From contig NZ_CP119967.1 in assembly GCF_029543085.1 (NCBI RefSeq), forward strand, positions 4,056,501-4,120,500: a stretch of 64,000 bases of DNA. Direction: 5' to 3'. Below are positions 43,468 to 56,942 of this stretch, piece by piece; position 1 is the first letter of the stretch, and every line of letters starts with the position of its first letter. Both the position numbers and the translations under genes were made by a program. Under the pieces are notes generated by a model. That model saw only the letters and a program-made list of their open reading frames with translations, was not told the origin of the DNA and ran no database searches. Source of the stretch: Pseudomonas sp. A34-9 (lineage in GTDB: Bacteria; Pseudomonadota; Gammaproteobacteria; Pseudomonadales; Pseudomonadaceae).

Positions 43468-44469
43468 ATGGGTTTACTCGTCGATGGCCACTGGCAGGAC
43501 AAGTGGTACGAAAGCAGCAAGGACGGCGCGTTCCAGCGCGAGCAGGCCAAGCGCCGCAACTGGGTCACCGCCAACGGTGAACCCGGTCCCAGCGGTGAAG
43601 GTGGTTTTGCCGCTGAAGCCGGGCGCTATCACCTCTACGTTTCCCTCGCCTGTCCATGGGCGCATCGCACGCTAATCCTGCGCAAGCTCAAAGGCCTGGA
43701 AAGTCTGATCGACGTTTCGGTGGTCAGTTGGTTGATGCTGGAAAACGGCTGGACCTTCGACAAGACCCTCGGATCGACCGGCGACACGCTCGACGGCTTC
43801 GACTTCATGCATCAGCGCTATACCGCCGACACTGCCGATTACACGGGCCGCGTCACGGTGCCCGTGCTGTGGGACAAGAAACTCAAGCGCATCGTCAGCA
43901 ATGAATCGGCGGAAATCATCCGCATGTTCAACAGCGCATTCGATGGTTTGACCGGCAATGACCTGGATTTCTACCCTGCGCCATTACGCAGTGAGATTGA
44001 TGCGCTGAACGAGCGCATTTATCCAGCCGTGAACAACGGCGTGTATCGCGCAGGCTTTGCGACGTCACAACAGGCTTATGAAGAAGCGTTCGATGAGGTG
44101 TTTGCCGAACTGGATCATCTGGAGCGTGTATTGGGCGCCAATCGCTATTTGACCGGTGAATACCTGACCGAGGCGGACGTGCGTCTGTTCACCACGATGA
44201 TTCGTTTCGATGCGGTTTACCACGGCCACTTCAAGTGCAACCTGCGGCGGATTGCCGATTACCCGAATCTGTCGAACTGGCTGCGTGAGGTGTATCAGTG
44301 GCCGGGGATTGCCGAGACCGTGGATTTGCGGCACATCAAGAACCATTACTACGGCAGTCACAAGACCATTAACCCGACTGGCGTTGTGCCGAAGGGGCCG
44401 GAGCAGGATTTCACCGTGGCCCATGATCGGGCGCGGTTGGCTGGCAAAGGGGTTTGGTTGAAAGGCTAA
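43468..44469 (+). CDS. Glutathionyl-hydroquinone reductase (YqjG/ECM4-type GST)
   Basis: A 333-residue xi-class glutathione transferase starting at MGLLVDGHWQDKWYESSKDG. The catalytic motif is ACPWAHR with Cys62. RVTVPVLWDKKLKRIVSNES binds glutathione and LTEADVRLFTTMIRFD is in the C-terminal helical domain. The family reduces glutathionylated quinones. Alone behind a promoter gap of 90 bp, with a REP pair at its end. Confidence 0.92.
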   Translation: MGLLVDGHWQDKWYESSKDGAFQREQAKRRNWVTANGEPGPSGEGGFAAEAGRYHLYVSLACPWAHRTLILRKLKGLESLIDVSVVSWLMLENGWTFDKTLGSTGDTLDGFDFMHQRYTADTADYTGRVTVPVLWDKKLKRIVSNESAEIIRMFNSAFDGLTGNDLDFYPAPLRSEIDALNERIYPAVNNGVYRAGFATSQQAYEEAFDEVFAELDHLERVLGANRYLTGEYLTEADVRLFTTMIRFDAVYHGHFKCNLRRIADYPNLSNWLREVYQWPGIAETVDLRHIKNHYYGSHKTINPTGVVPKGPEQDFTVAHDRARLAGKGVWLKG

Positions 44470-44479
44470 CAGCACAAGC

Positions 44480-44558
44480 AAAAGATCGCAGCCTTCGGCA
44501 GCTCTTACAGGAGAATGCGTTCCTTTGTAGGAGCTGCCGAAGGCTGCGATCTTTTGAT
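44480..44558. repeat. REP inverted pair
   Basis: AAAGATCGCAGCCTTCGGCA and the inverted TGCCGAAGGCTGCGATCTTT, between the convergent GST-type and cysG genes. Confidence 0.87.
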
Positions 44559-44563
44559 CTGAC

Positions 44564-45958
44564 TCAGACCTGCGCCTGAGCCCCTTCGAACCACGCCAGT
44601 TTCTCGCGCAGTTGCACCACTTCCCCGACGATCACCAATGTCGGCGCATGCACTTCATGCTCCGCCACCAATCGCGGCAGATCAGCCAGCGTGCCGGTAA
44701 AGACCCGCTGATTGACCGTGGTGCCCTGCTGAATCAACGCCGCCGGGGTATCTGCTGAACGACCATGCTGGATCAGTTGTTCGCAGATGACCGGCAAGCC
44801 GACCAGGCCCATGTAGAACACCAGCGTCTGCGCCGGCGCGACGAGGTCGGCCCATGGCAGATCGGTGGAGCCGTCCTTCAAATGCCCGGTGACAAAGCGC
44901 ACGGACTGCGCGTAATCACGATGCGTCAGCGGGATCCCGGCATACGCCGCGCAACCGCTGGCCGCGGTAATACCCGGCACAACCTGAAACGGGATACCGT
45001 GAGCGGCCAGCTCTTCGATCTCTTCGCCGCCACGGCCGAAGATGAATGGATCGCCGCCCTTCAAACGCACCACGCGCTTGCCGGCCTTGGCCAGATCGAC
45101 CAGTTGCTGGTTGATCTGATCCTGCGGCACGGCGTGATCGGCGCGACGCTTGCCGACATAGATGCGCTCGGCATCACGACGGCACAGTTCAAGAATCGCC
45201 GGCGCGACCAAGCGGTCGTACAGCACCACATCGGCTTGCTGCATCAGGCGCAAGGCCTTGAAGGTCAGCAGATCCGGATCACCCGGCCCTGCCCCGACCA
45301 AATACACCTCACCGGTGGTGACCATGGCTTCACCATCAATCTTGGCTTGCAACAGACGTTCGGCTTCAGCGCCCTGCCCAGCCAATTGCCGATCGGCAAT
45401 CGGCCCCTGAAACACGTCTTCCCAAAATCCACGACGCTGCTGCACATCCGGAAACAGGGCTTTCACCTGATTGCGGAAGCGTGCTGCCAACCCGGCCAGG
45501 TGACCGTAAGTCGATGGAATCCAGGTTTCGATCTTGGCGCGAATCAACCGCGCCAGGACCGGCGCATCACCGCCGCTGGACACCGCAATGATCAGCGGCG
45601 AGCGATCGACGATCGCCGGGAAGATCACGCTGCACAAGGCAGGCGCGTCGACCACGTTGACCGGCACGCAGCGCCGATGAGCATCGGTGGACACTTGTGC
45701 GTTCAGCGTCTCATCGTCGGTGGCGGCGATGATCAGCCCGCAACCGTCCAGATCCGCCTCGACGTAACCGCGCAACAGGCACTCACCACCGGAGGCAGTA
45801 ACCAGTTCACGCAGTTGCGTTTCGATTTCAGGTGCGACCACCCGCAGCAGCGCACCGGCATCGGCCAGCAGGCGGGATTTGCGCAAGGCAATTTCCCCCC
45901 CACCGACGACCAACACACGACTGCCGCGCAGGTTGTGAAACAGCGGCAGATATTTCAT
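44564..45958 (-). CDS. cysG: Siroheme synthase (trifunctional)
   Basis: A 464-residue fusion that makes siroheme from uroporphyrinogen III. The N-terminal CysG-A part has the NAD site [20 protein letters not shown] and performs dehydrogenation and iron insertion. The C-terminal SUMT methylase has [35 protein letters not shown] and [20 protein letters not shown]. Full length. It directly follows serS on the same strand with no gap. Confidence 0.96.
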   Translation of the reverse strand: MKYLPLFHNLRGSRVLVVGGGEIALRKSRLLADAGALLRVVAPEIETQLRELVTASGGECLLRGYVEADLDGCGLIIAATDDETLNAQVSTDAHRRCVPVNVVDAPALCSVIFPAIVDRSPLIIAVSSGGDAPVLARLIRAKIETWIPSTYGHLAGLAARFRNQVKALFPDVQQRRGFWEDVFQGPIADRQLAGQGAEAERLLQAKIDGEAMVTTGEVYLVGAGPGDPDLLTFKALRLMQQADVVLYDRLVAPAILELCRRDAERIYVGKRRADHAVPQDQINQQLVDLAKAGKRVVRLKGGDPFIFGRGGEEIEELAAHGIPFQVVPGITAASGCAAYAGIPLTHRDYAQSVRFVTGHLKDGSTDLPWADLVAPAQTLVFYMGLVGLPVICEQLIQHGRSADTPAALIQQGTTVNQRVFTGTLADLPRLVAEHEVHAPTLVIVGEVVQLREKLAWFEGAQAQV

Positions 45959-47251
<1,293 letters not shown>

Positions 47252-47254
47252 TTA

Positions 47255-47629
47255 TCAAAGTTTGGTCAAAGACAGGCCAGCCCACGTCGCGAGCAGCCCG
47301 CCGAATACGCTGAGTGCCGCATAGCCGAGGGCCAGCGGCACTTGCCCGCTTTCCAGCAGGCGCACCGTATCCAGTGAAAAGGATGAAAAAGTCGTCAGCC
47401 CCCCAAGGAAGCCGACCATCAACCCGGCGCGCACCTCGATCGGCACCTCCGGGCGTATCAAAAACAGGCCGTACAACACGCCAATCAACAGACAGCCCAC
47501 GATATTAACGGCCAGCGTCGCGGTATAGAAGTGCCGCGGCCAATTGGCGTTGACCCAATTGCCGGTGGCGAAGCGCAACAGCGTGCCGGCAACCCCGCCG
47601 ACGGAGACTGCAATGATCAATGGAAGCAC
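47255..47629 (-). CDS. crcB: Fluoride exporter CrcB/Fluc
   Basis: A 124-residue four-helix dual-topology fluoride channel. The family motifs are [29 protein letters not shown], and [16 protein letters not shown] (the TTFSSF pore phenylalanines). It shares its first base with the rarA stop. No fluoride riboswitch is visible immediately upstream because the gene is embedded in an operon. Confidence 0.95.
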   Translation of the reverse strand: MLPLIIAVSVGGVAGTLLRFATGNWVNANWPRHFYTATLAVNIVGCLLIGVLYGLFLIRPEVPIEVRAGLMVGFLGGLTTFSSFSLDTVRLLESGQVPLALGYAALSVFGGLLATWAGLSLTKL

Positions 47630-48954
47630 TATTTTCTCCGCTGCCGAGGGCTTAAACGGTCGAGTTGAGCAAGGTGGTTGAGCTTCTCGCCGATCTTCAA
47701 CTCCAGGCCACGCGGCACCGGTTGGTAGAACGGGATGGGATCAAGCTCTTCCGGGAAATAGTCTTCGCCGGCGGCGTAAGCGTCCGGCTCGTCATGGGCG
47801 TAGCGGTATTCGTCGCCGTAGCCCAATTGTTTCATCAGTTTGGTCGGCGCATTGCGCAGGTGCAGCGGCACTTCCAGCGAACCGTGTTCGGCGGCGGCAC
47901 GCAGGGCCGTTTTGAAGCCCATATACACCGCATTGCTTTTCGGCGCGCAGGCCAGATAAGTGATGGCTTGCGCCACGGCCAACTCGCCTTCCGGGCTGCC
48001 GAGGCGTTCCTGCACCTCCCACGCGGCGAGGCACAGGCTCAGCGCACGCGGATCAGCATTGCCGATGTCTTCGCTGGCCATGCGCACCACGCGCCGGGCC
48101 AGGTACAGCGGATCGCAACCGCCGTCGATCATCCGCGCAAACCAGTACAGCGCACCGTCGGGGTTGGAGCCGCGCACCGACTTGTGCAGCGCGGAGATCT
48201 GGTCGTAGAACGCTTCGCCGCCCTTGTCGAAACGCCGGCGCGTGTCGCCGAGCAGGCTCTGCAGCAGATCGATGCCCATCTCGCTGTTGTCATCGGCCAG
48301 ATCGGAGGCGTTCTCCAGCAAATTGAGCAGACGCCGGCCATCGCCATCGGCGGCCGATAGCAGCATCTGAAATCCCTCATCGCTGAGGGTCAGGTTGCGC
48401 TTGCCCAGACCGCGCTCTTCGGTGAGTGCGCGGTGCACCAGTTTACGCAGTGCGGCTTCGTCGAGGCTTTTCAACACGTAAACGCGGGCACGCGACAACA
48501 GAGCGTTGTTGAGTTCGAACGAAGGGTTTTCGGTGGTGGCGCCGATGAAGATCAGCGTGCCGTCTTCAACATAGGGCAGGAATGCGTCCTGCTGAGACTT
48601 GTTGAAGCGGTGCACTTCGTCGACAAACAGAATCGTGCGCTTGCCGTACTGGCCAGCCTGCTGCTTGGCGATTTCAACGGCCTGACGGATCTCCTTGACC
48701 CCGGCGAGCACCGCCGAGACCGTTTCGAAGTGCGCATCAGAGACTTCCGCGAGCAACCGCGCCAGGGTGGTTTTACCCACGCCCGGCGGGCCCCAGAAGA
48801 TCATCGAATGCAGGGCACCCTGCTCCAGCGCCTCACGCAGCGGCTTGCCGCGAGCGAGCACGTGCTCCTGACCGACGTACTCATCCAGATTGGTCGCACG
48901 CAAACGCGCGGCCAGTGGCTGGGCAATCGGTGCACTGCGAAACAGATCCATCAC
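47629..48954 (-). CDS. rarA: Replication-associated recombination protein RarA (MgsA)
   Basis: A 441-residue AAA+ ATPase acting at stalled forks. Walker A is [11 protein letters not shown], Walker [12 protein letters not shown], sensor 1 [13 protein letters not shown]. The C-terminal tetramerisation region ([33 protein letters not shown]) is typical. The N-terminal [19 protein letters not shown] is the usual clamp-loader-like start. Confidence 0.95.
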   Translation of the reverse strand: MMDLFRSAPIAQPLAARLRATNLDEYVGQEHVLARGKPLREALEQGALHSMIFWGPPGVGKTTLARLLAEVSDAHFETVSAVLAGVKEIRQAVEIAKQQAGQYGKRTILFVDEVHRFNKSQQDAFLPYVEDGTLIFIGATTENPSFELNNALLSRARVYVLKSLDEAALRKLVHRALTEERGLGKRNLTLSDEGFQMLLSAADGDGRRLLNLLENASDLADDNSEMGIDLLQSLLGDTRRRFDKGGEAFYDQISALHKSVRGSNPDGALYWFARMIDGGCDPLYLARRVVRMASEDIGNADPRALSLCLAAWEVQERLGSPEGELAVAQAITYLACAPKSNAVYMGFKTALRAAAEHGSLEVPLHLRNAPTKLMKQLGYGDEYRYAHDEPDAYAAGEDYFPEELDPIPFYQPVPRGLELKIGEKLNHLAQLDRLSPRQRRK

Positions 48955-48995
48955 GTAGCGTTGAAACCTCTATTTGATCTGGAGCAGATCATTGT

Positions 48996-49029
48996 CCCTG
49001 TGGGAGCGAGCCTGCTCGCTCCCACAGGG
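48996..49029. repeat. REP hairpin (GTGGGAGCGAGC type)
   Basis: CCCTGTGGGAGCGAGCC and its inverted copy form a 34-bp near-perfect palindrome between lolA and rarA, inside a same-strand cluster. It may stabilise the lolA mRNA 3' end. Confidence 0.87.
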
Positions 49030-49037
49030 GGTTGGGT

Positions 49038-49658
49038 TTATTCCTGGATCACGTCGGCACCCTTGGGGATGTCGAACTTGAACTTGGATGCCGGTACTGG
49101 CTCGTTGGCCTTGACCCCGGTAAACAGAATATTGGTGCGCTGGCCGACGCTGTCGATCAGTTGCATGTCATTGAGCAGACCGTTGCGGAACGACAGACGC
49201 AGGTTGTCGAACAGGGTGTCCTTGGTTTTCGGCTTGAGGGTGAAGTCGATCACACCGCCCGCCTCTTTCGCGGAAATATCAAAGCTCTGGCTGATCTTCG
49301 ACACATCACCGGACAGCAGCAGCGCCGGGGTCTGGGTCAGACGCTCGTCGAGCTTCTTGATGGTCGCCTGTTCCAGGTCCGGATCCCACAGGGTGACTTT
49401 CTTGCCATCGGAGACCATGGTCTGCTCGGCCGGCGCATTGGTGTGCCAGTAGAACAGGCCCGGACGCTGCAGGGTCATGTCGCCGGTGGTTTCCTGCAAC
49501 TGCGTGCCGCTGCCGTCGAGGGTCAGTTGCGAGAAGTTCGCGCTCAGGGTTTTGGATGTTTCCAGCAATTGGGTCAGACGCGCCACGTCCTTGTCATCGG
49601 CGTGGGCCGTGAGCGTGGTCAGCGCCAGTACTGGCAGCAGCATGCGGATAAGACGCAT
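49038..49658 (-). CDS. lolA: Outer-membrane lipoprotein carrier protein LolA
   Basis: A 206-residue periplasmic chaperone that ferries lipoproteins from LolCDE to LolB. The signal peptide is [20 protein letters not shown] with cleavage before [23 protein letters not shown] and [20 protein letters not shown] are core family segments. Start chosen at 49658; a longer open frame adds non-leader residues. It follows ftsK by 67 bp. Confidence 0.95.
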   Translation of the reverse strand: MRLIRMLLPVLALTTLTAHADDKDVARLTQLLETSKTLSANFSQLTLDGSGTQLQETTGDMTLQRPGLFYWHTNAPAEQTMVSDGKKVTLWDPDLEQATIKKLDERLTQTPALLLSGDVSKISQSFDISAKEAGGVIDFTLKPKTKDTLFDNLRLSFRNGLLNDMQLIDSVGQRTNILFTGVKANEPVPASKFKFDIPKGADVIQE

Positions 49659-49725
49659 GGGAGTCCTCTTGAATACTCGTTGGGAGAGCGGCGGCACATC
49701 ATTGTCCCGCCTCTTGCGTTTGCAA

Positions 49726-52134
49726 TCAGTCACGAACCGGGCCCGGGGCCAGGACTTCACGGGAACCGTTGGTGTTCATCGAGGTGACGACCCCGGCCAT
49801 TTCCATGGCTTCGATCATCCTTGCGGCGCGGTTGTAGCCGATTTTCAGCTTGCGTTGTACCGCGGAAATCGAGGCGCGACGGCTTTCGAGTACGAACTGT
49901 ACGGCTTCGTCATACAGCGCGTCGGCTTCCGGATCATCGCCGTCGCCACCACCGCTGCTGCCTTCAAAGCCGCTGCCGGCTTCTTCGACACCGTTGAGGA
50001 TGTCGTCGTTGTATTCCGGTGCGCCACGCAGTTTCCACGCTTCAACCACACGGTGTACTTCATCGTCGGAAACGAACGCCCCGTGAACCCGGATCGGCAG
50101 GCTGGTGCCCGGCGGCATGTAGAGCATGTCACCGTGGCCAAGCAATTGTTCGGCGCCGCCTTGGTCGATGATGGTGCGCGAGTCGATCTTGCTCGACACC
50201 TGGAACGCCATTCGGGTCGGAATGTTGGCCTTGATCAGACCGGTGATCACGTCCACCGACGGCCGCTGGGTCGCGAGGATCAGGTGAATACCGGCCGCCC
50301 GTGCCTTCTGCGCAATACGGGCGATCAGTTCTTCAACCTTCTTGCCGACGATCATCATCATGTCGGCGAATTCGTCGACCACCACAACGATGGTCGGCAG
50401 CTTCTGCAGCAACGGCGCTTCGTCGTGGATGCTTTCCCGCTTGTACAGCGGATCGCTCAACGGCTCGCCGGCGTCCTGGGCTTCCTTGACCTTGGCGTTG
50501 AAGCCGGACAGGTTTCGTACGCCCATCTTCGCCATCAGCTTGTAGCGACGCTCCATCTCGGCGACGCTCCAGCGCAAGGCGTTGGCGGCGTCCTTCATGT
50601 CAGTCACCACCGGACACAGCAGGTGCGGAATGCCTTCGTAGATCGACAGTTCCAACATCTTCGGGTCGATCATGATCAGCTTGGCGTCTTCCGGGCCGGA
50701 CTTGAACAAAATCGACAGAATCATCGCGTTCACACCCACCGACTTACCGGAACCGGTCGTACCGGCCACCAGCAAGTGCGGCATCTTCGCCAGGTCAGTG
50801 ATGACCGGTTTACCGCCAATATCGTGACCCAGCGCCAGGGTGACCGGCGATTTGAAGTTGTCGTATTCAGGTGTCGACAGCACTTCGGAGAAGCGCACGA
50901 TCTGCCGGTCTTCGTTGGGAATCTCGATACCGACGGTGGTTTTGCCCGGAATCACCTCGACCACCCGCACACTGGTCACGGCCAGCGAACGTGCAAGGTC
51001 TTTCGCCAGGTTGGCGATGCGGCTGACTTTTACGCCGGCGGCAGGCTGGATCTCGTAACGGGTAATCACCGGGCCGGGGTGGATCGAATCCACCGTGACT
51101 TCGACGCCGAATTCCTTGAGCTTGATCTCCAGCAAGTGGCCGACCGCCGCCAGGGATTCCGGTGAGTAATTGAGTTGTTTCTTTTCTGCAGGATCGAGAA
51201 TCGAGATCGGCGGCAAGGTGCCTTCCACGGCGCTGTCGACGAACAACGGCACCTGCTTCTCTTTCTGTACGCGTTTGCTTGGCTCCGGGGCCTTGACCGG
51301 CGCCGGGGCAATCACTGGCGGAACCTGTTTTTCGCGATCGGACATGTGCTTGCTCAGGGCTTGCTCACGTTCGATCAGGCGTTCTTTGACTTTGGCTTGC
51401 TCACGCTTGTCGGTGACTGTCGGCGCGACCACGTCATGCACGCGATCGTCGACTTCACGCAGTTGTGCGACCAGTTGCTTGCGTTCGGTACGCGCCGACC
51501 ACCAGCGATTGACGGCGCCCTGGAACAGTTCGAACAGGTCTAGGGTGATCTTGCCAGTGATGTCCATCACCTTGAACCACGACAGGTCGGTGAACACCGT
51601 CAGGCCAAACAGAAACAGCGCAATGAACAACAGGGTGCTGCCCTGAATGTTCAACGCGTTCTTCGCCAGATTGCCGAGGCTCTCGCCCAACGCGCCACCG
51701 GCACCGGCCGGTAGACCCGACGCCGCATGAAAATGCAGATGCGCCAGCGCCGCGCCGGACAGCACCAGAAACACCAGACCGATCAGACGCCAGGAAAAAA
51801 GCCAGCCGCTCCACTGCCACGGTTCGTGGCGCTGGCGGAAGATCTGGTAGGCCTTGATCGCCAGCAGCAGCGGGAAGATGTAGGCGAAGTAACCCAGCAC
51901 CATAAACAATATGTCGGCGCTGTATGAGCCCGCCGGGCCGCCGAAATTCTGTACGTCGTCGATCTTGCTGTTGTGGCTCCAGCCCGGATCGTCCTTGCCG
52001 TAGGTCAGCAAAGCCATCATCAGGAACAGGCACAAGGCGCCAATGGCGATCAATGCACCTTCCTTGAGCCGGTAGTGCAATTGTTGGCGCCAGAGCGGAA
52101 CGACTGTTTTTGGTGCTTCGGTGGATTTCTTCAA
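49726..52134 (-). CDS. ftsK: DNA translocase FtsK
   Basis: An 802-residue protein when started at a TTG codon (52134) reading [17 protein letters not shown], the usual Pseudomonas start; an upstream ATG at 52197 is possible. The N-terminal part has four membrane helices for septum targeting, then a linker, then the RecA-like motor with Walker [15 protein letters not shown] and Walker [13 protein letters not shown]. The C-terminal gamma winged helix ([20 protein letters not shown]) reads KOPS sites and activates XerCD. Divergent from trxB. Confidence 0.95.
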   Translation of the reverse strand: MKKSTEAPKTVVPLWRQQLHYRLKEGALIAIGALCLFLMMALLTYGKDDPGWSHNSKIDDVQNFGGPAGSYSADILFMVLGYFAYIFPLLLAIKAYQIFRQRHEPWQWSGWLFSWRLIGLVFLVLSGAALAHLHFHAASGLPAGAGGALGESLGNLAKNALNIQGSTLLFIALFLFGLTVFTDLSWFKVMDITGKITLDLFELFQGAVNRWWSARTERKQLVAQLREVDDRVHDVVAPTVTDKREQAKVKERLIEREQALSKHMSDREKQVPPVIAPAPVKAPEPSKRVQKEKQVPLFVDSAVEGTLPPISILDPAEKKQLNYSPESLAAVGHLLEIKLKEFGVEVTVDSIHPGPVITRYEIQPAAGVKVSRIANLAKDLARSLAVTSVRVVEVIPGKTTVGIEIPNEDRQIVRFSEVLSTPEYDNFKSPVTLALGHDIGGKPVITDLAKMPHLLVAGTTGSGKSVGVNAMILSILFKSGPEDAKLIMIDPKMLELSIYEGIPHLLCPVVTDMKDAANALRWSVAEMERRYKLMAKMGVRNLSGFNAKVKEAQDAGEPLSDPLYKRESIHDEAPLLQKLPTIVVVVDEFADMMMIVGKKVEELIARIAQKARAAGIHLILATQRPSVDVITGLIKANIPTRMAFQVSSKIDSRTIIDQGGAEQLLGHGDMLYMPPGTSLPIRVHGAFVSDDEVHRVVEAWKLRGAPEYNDDILNGVEEAGSGFEGSSGGGDGDDPEADALYDEAVQFVLESRRASISAVQRKLKIGYNRAARMIEAMEMAGVVTSMNTNGSREVLAPGPVRD

Positions 52135-52293
52135 AACGCTTCTTTTCCTGCGCCCGAGGCGCGTCCATCTATTGAATGACGATAAAAAACTGCCCAATCC
52201 AGGCAGGTAAAAAAGTGAACGAGCGCAACTGAGACTACTTTTAACACTGCGTCGCGCTTTTTATAAACACAGCGCACCGCGAATATTCTGTAA

Positions 52294-53391
<1,098 letters not shown>

Positions 53392-53454
53392 CGGCAAACT
53401 TTATCGCGGGCCAGACAGCCCGCACCGCCCTCCCCTTCTGCAAGCCTGGATGCC

Positions 53455-54135
53455 ATGCTGACTTGGTTACAACGTAATTCCCTGACTTTTCCGCCGCTGG
53501 AAAAGGCCATGCGCGACCCTAACGGATTGCTTGCCGCCGGTGGCGATCTGTCGGCCGATCGGCTGATTCAAGCGTATCGCCATGGCTGCTTCCCGTGGTT
53601 TTCCGAGGGCCAGCCGATTCTCTGGTGGTCGCCGGATCCGCGCACGGTGTTGTTTCCCGACGAACTGCATGTTTCGCGCAGCCTCGGCAAACTGCTGCGC
53701 CAGGAACGCTATCGAGTGACCTTCGATCAAGACTTCGACGCCGTGATCCGCGCCTGCGCGGCACCACGGGACTACGCCGACGGCACCTGGATCACCGAGG
53801 CCATGCAGGACGCCTACGTTGAACTGCATCGTCGCGGCTTCGCGCATTCTGTGGAGGTCTGGGATCAAGGCGAACTGGTCGGCGGCCTGTACGGCCTGGC
53901 AATGGGCCAACTGTTTTTCGGCGAATCGATGTTCAGCCGCGCCGACAACGCCTCCAAATTCGGCTTTGCCACCCTGGTGCGCCACCTGAAAGACTCGGGA
54001 TTCGTGCTGATCGATTGCCAGATGCCGACCGATCATCTGCACAGCCTCGGTGCCCGGGCCATTCCCCGCCACGAATTTGCCGACTATCTGGGTCGCCACC
54101 TGGATCAACCCAATCGTGCCACCTGGGTTTGCTGA
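53455..54135 (+). CDS. aat: Leucyl/phenylalanyl-tRNA--protein transferase
   Basis: A 226-residue enzyme that adds Leu or Phe to N-terminal Lys or Arg, creating N-degrons for ClpS/ClpAP. Family segments [49 protein letters not shown] and [20 protein letters not shown] are intact. It precedes bpt by 57 bp; both tagging enzymes lie close to the clpA/clpS genes that use their products. Confidence 0.96.
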   Translation: MLTWLQRNSLTFPPLEKAMRDPNGLLAAGGDLSADRLIQAYRHGCFPWFSEGQPILWWSPDPRTVLFPDELHVSRSLGKLLRQERYRVTFDQDFDAVIRACAAPRDYADGTWITEAMQDAYVELHRRGFAHSVEVWDQGELVGGLYGLAMGQLFFGESMFSRADNASKFGFATLVRHLKDSGFVLIDCQMPTDHLHSLGARAIPRHEFADYLGRHLDQPNRATWVC

Positions 54136-54192
54136 GCGACTTTTGCGCGCGTGGCTTACACTTAATTCACCAGCTTATCCCGAGGGTTGATC

Positions 54193-54900
54193 ATGACCGA
54201 GTTGGCGCGTCTGAAGTTCTATGCCACTCAGCCTCACTCTTGCAGTTATCTGCCCGAGGAGCAGGCCACGACCCTGTTTCTCGATCCGAGTCAGCCCATG
54301 GATGTGCATGTCTACGCAGACCTGTCGGAAATGGGCTTTCGTCGCAGCGGCGACCATTTGTACCGGCCACATTGCCAGAACTGCAATGCGTGCGTGCCTG
54401 CGCGAATCCCGGTGGCGCAGTTCATGCCCAATCGCCAGCAGAAGCGGATTTTCAAGCGCAACACGGATTTGCAGGTACGCCCGGCCAAACCGCAATTCAG
54501 CGAAGAATATTTCGATCTGTACCAGCGCTACATCGAACAGCGTCACGCCGACGGCGATATGTATCCGCCGAGCCGTGATCAATTCTCGACGTTTCTGGTA
54601 CGCGACCTGCCCTTCTCACGCTTTTACGAGTTTCGACTCGACGGACGGTTGCTGGCCGTTTCGGTGACCGATTTGCTGCCGAACGGTTTGTCGGCGGTCT
54701 ACACCTTTTACGAACCCGCTGAAGAGCGCCGCAGCCTTGGCCGATTTGCCATCCTCTGGCAAATCGGCGAGAGCCAGCGCCTCGGGCTTGAGGCGGTGTA
54801 CCTCGGTTACTGGATCAAGAACTGCAAAAAGATGAACTACAAGACGCAATATCGACCCATCGAATTGCTGATTAATCAGCGCTGGGTCATCCTCAACTAA
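54193..54900 (+). CDS. bpt: Aspartate/glutamate leucyltransferase (Bpt)
   Basis: A 235-residue leucyl-transferase of the Ate1-related Bpt family, which attaches Leu to N-terminal Asp or Glu. The N-terminal [16 protein letters not shown] and the Cys-rich [19 protein letters not shown] are typical, as are [20 protein letters not shown] and [11 protein letters not shown] at the end. The ATG at 54193 is used, six bases inside an earlier TTG. Part of the N-degron pathway with aat, clpS and clpA. Confidence 0.93.
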   Translation: MTELARLKFYATQPHSCSYLPEEQATTLFLDPSQPMDVHVYADLSEMGFRRSGDHLYRPHCQNCNACVPARIPVAQFMPNRQQKRIFKRNTDLQVRPAKPQFSEEYFDLYQRYIEQRHADGDMYPPSRDQFSTFLVRDLPFSRFYEFRLDGRLLAVSVTDLLPNGLSAVYTFYEPAEERRSLGRFAILWQIGESQRLGLEAVYLGYWIKNCKKMNYKTQYRPIELLINQRWVILN

Positions 54901-55012
54901 ACCCACGCCCTAAACCCCTTGGCGTAAACCCCATTTTTCGGGCACAATGCACGCCGCTTTTGCCTGGCGCAGTTGCACCGGGCCATTCATTGGATACCGA
55001 GGGCTTTACTGC

Positions 55013-55231
55013 ATGTCGAAAGAAGACAGCTTCGAAATGGAAGGCACTGTCGTCGACACCCTGCCCAACACCATGTTTCGTGTGGAGTTGGAAAATGGGC
55101 ACGTCGTAACCGCGCATATTTCCGGCAAGATGCGCAAGAACTACATTCGTATTCTTACCGGTGACAAAGTGCGCGTCGAGCTGACGCCCTATGACTTGAG
55201 CAAAGGGCGCATCACTTACCGCGCTCGTTAA
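55013..55231 (+). CDS. infA: Translation initiation factor IF-1
   Basis: A 72-residue S1-like OB-fold protein, the exact usual length ([20 protein letters not shown] ... GRITYRAR). It occupies the ribosomal A site during initiation. It stands between bpt and clpA as in other pseudomonads and ends at a strong terminator. Confidence 0.98.
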
Positions 55232-55245
55232 TCAAGTCAATACAG

Positions 55246-55273
55246 AACGCCCGGTTTATGCCGGGCGTTTTTG
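55246..55273 (+). terminator. infA terminator
   Basis: AACGCCCGG, loop TTTATG, CCGGGCGTTTTTG, 15 bp after the infA stop. Confidence 0.93.
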
Positions 55274-55283
55274 TTTGTCTGCG

Positions 55284-55308
55284 TTTTGGGGTTTTGGGGT
55301 TTTGGGGG
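55284..55308. repeat. (TTTTGGGG)3 tract
   Basis: Three copies of TTTTGGGG, the last with five G, just after the infA terminator. Only three G runs are present, so a simple intramolecular quadruplex would need a fourth run from elsewhere. Confidence 0.9.
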
Positions 55309-55402
55309 CATATCCGTTTTCTCGGGTGCTGCCGCTGGTGGTTTCGCTCTTACAGCGACTCACTTTTCCAAACGCCGAAAAGTAAGCAAAAGGCTTTGCC
55401 CC

Positions 55403-56726
55403 GGTATGACTCACCCACATAGGTAACAAAACAGTTCAAGCACATAGGTAACAGTTTTTAACTGGCACTGGTCGATTCCGAGGATCTGACCATGCCGTGG
55501 CGAGAGCTGAAACCTATGGACCTTAAAGTGATGTTCATCGCCGACTATCTGTCCGGTCGGCTCAACTTCAGTCAACTCTGTGCGGCTCACAGCATCAGTC
55601 GCAAGACTGGCTACAAGTGGGTGGCCCGCTACAACGCGGACAGCATCAATGGCTTGGCGGAGTGCAGTCGCAAGCGTCATTCTCAAGCACAGGCTGTGCC
55701 GTTTGCGGTCAAAGAAGCCATTCTTGAGCTGCGGCGCCAAGGTCAAACCACGCCGGGCCCGAAAAAGATCCAGACAGCCCTGCAAGAGCGGTTTCCAGAT
55801 CAGCCGCCGCCCTCCAAAACCACGATCTACAACGTGCTTAAAAAAGCGGGGCTAGTGGTGTCTCGACGGTTGCGTCAGCGTGTCGCTGTCTATCCAAAAC
55901 CACTCCAGAAAGCCGACCTTCCTAATCAGCTCTGGAGCGCTGATTACAAAGGCCAATACCTGACAGGAGACGGTGTCTGGTGTTACCCGTTGACGGTAAT
56001 GGATCACGCCAGTCGATTTTTACTGGCTTGTGAAAGTATGCCGAGCACGACTTTCAAGGACGCCAAAGCCACCTTCGAACGGTTATTTAAGACGTATGGG
56101 ATGCCTGAGCGGATCCGCACTGATAACGGTGTCCCTTTTGCCAGCGGCGGGCGTGCGGGGTTATCACAATTATCCATTTGGTGGGCTCGTCTAGGCATCA
56201 TTCATGAGCGGACTCAACCTGGGCGACCTGAGCAAAACGGACGGCATGAACGCATGCACCGCACGCTTAAAAGTACATTGCCAAGACCGCCGGAAATTGA
56301 GTGGGGAGCTCAGCAGAAGCATTTTGATCTGTTCATGCAGCACTATAATCATGAGCGTTTTCATGAGGCATTGGGGCAGAAAACCCCGGCCTCTTGCTAC
56401 ATCAGCTCTTCACGGGTATTTCCGAGAAAGTTGCCGGAGATGAAATACCCCAGCCATGTTGAGGCATACCGAACGGACTCCAACGGCGTAGTGAACAAAG
56501 GAAGGCTCAGAATCTATGTGGGCTATGTCCTGAAACATCAGATAGTCGGATTGGAGAGCATCAGCGAGGGTGTTTGGGACATCATCTTTGGGCCTGTTCT
56601 ACTGGGACGTGTTGATGAACGAGACGCTAAGGATGGTTATCTGACGCTCAAAGTAATCAAAAATAAGTGATCAGGTGTTACCCATGTGCCTGAACTTAAC
56701 TGTTACCTATGTGGTTGTCCCGTTCA
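55403..56726 (+). mobile_element. IS481-type insertion sequence
   Basis: A 1.3-kb element with one transposase gene. Each end carries two directly repeated copies of CACATAGGTAACA-like sequence in inverted orientation to the other end (left at about 55413-55455, right at about 56680-56715), so each terminus has a double transposase-binding site. CCCC occurs on both sides (55399-55402 and 56727-56730), a possible 4-bp target duplication; the exact outer ends are uncertain by a few bases. Removing the element joins two parts of a dispersed Pseudomonas repeat. Confidence 0.8.
55492..56670 (+). CDS. IS481-family DDE transposase
   Basis: A 392-residue transposase that appears intact. The N-terminal helix-turn-helix (FSQLCAAHSISRKTGYKWVA) binds the ends. 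The rve catalytic core has Asp151 (WSADYKG), Asp211 (RTDNGVPFAS) and Glu247 (GRPEQNGRHERMH), a complete DDE triad. The C-terminal 100 residues have the beta-rich extension seen in this group. The start MPWRELKPMDLKVMFIADYL is typical. The element may still be mobile. Confidence 0.92.
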   Translation: MPWRELKPMDLKVMFIADYLSGRLNFSQLCAAHSISRKTGYKWVARYNADSINGLAECSRKRHSQAQAVPFAVKEAILELRRQGQTTPGPKKIQTALQERFPDQPPPSKTTIYNVLKKAGLVVSRRLRQRVAVYPKPLQKADLPNQLWSADYKGQYLTGDGVWCYPLTVMDHASRFLLACESMPSTTFKDAKATFERLFKTYGMPERIRTDNGVPFASGGRAGLSQLSIWWARLGIIHERTQPGRPEQNGRHERMHRTLKSTLPRPPEIEWGAQQKHFDLFMQHYNHERFHEALGQKTPASCYISSSRVFPRKLPEMKYPSHVEAYRTDSNGVVNKGRLRIYVGYVLKHQIVGLESISEGVWDIIFGPVLLGRVDERDAKDGYLTLKVIKNK

Positions 56727-56892
56727 CCCCTGGCGTACGGCACTTCGCTGAGGCTCAGTGTTCCCTCGCTACGGTGTCCATCCGGGGGCATCGCCTACGG
56801 TTTGCTTCGCTGCACCTCCTCTCGATGAATGCGGCTTCGCCGCACGGCGCTGCGCGCCTACCCCCGGATGAACACCTTCGCTCGGCCTGCCG
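56727..56892. repeat. Right part of the dispersed repeat split by the IS
   Basis: Starts CCCCTGGCGTACGGCACTTC. The segment 56793-56820 (GCCTACGGTTTGCTTCGCTG then CACCTCCT) is the exact reverse complement of 57269-57296 and 21216-21243 in the 310-bp repeat, so the two repeat types share a module in opposite orientation. The left part is likely 55313-55402. Confidence 0.7.
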
Positions 56893-56942
56893 AAGGGGCA
56901 AAAAATCAAAAGCCAAAGCAAGATCAAAAGCCAGATCAGAAG

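Noticed and set aside
49477..51165. A 562-codon open frame opposite lolA and ftsK
   Set aside because: It spans two real genes on the other strand and has no family signature.
54900..55012. A tRNA gene between bpt and infA
   Set aside because: No cloverleaf or T-loop (GGTTCGAATCC-like) sequence could be found there or elsewhere in the window.
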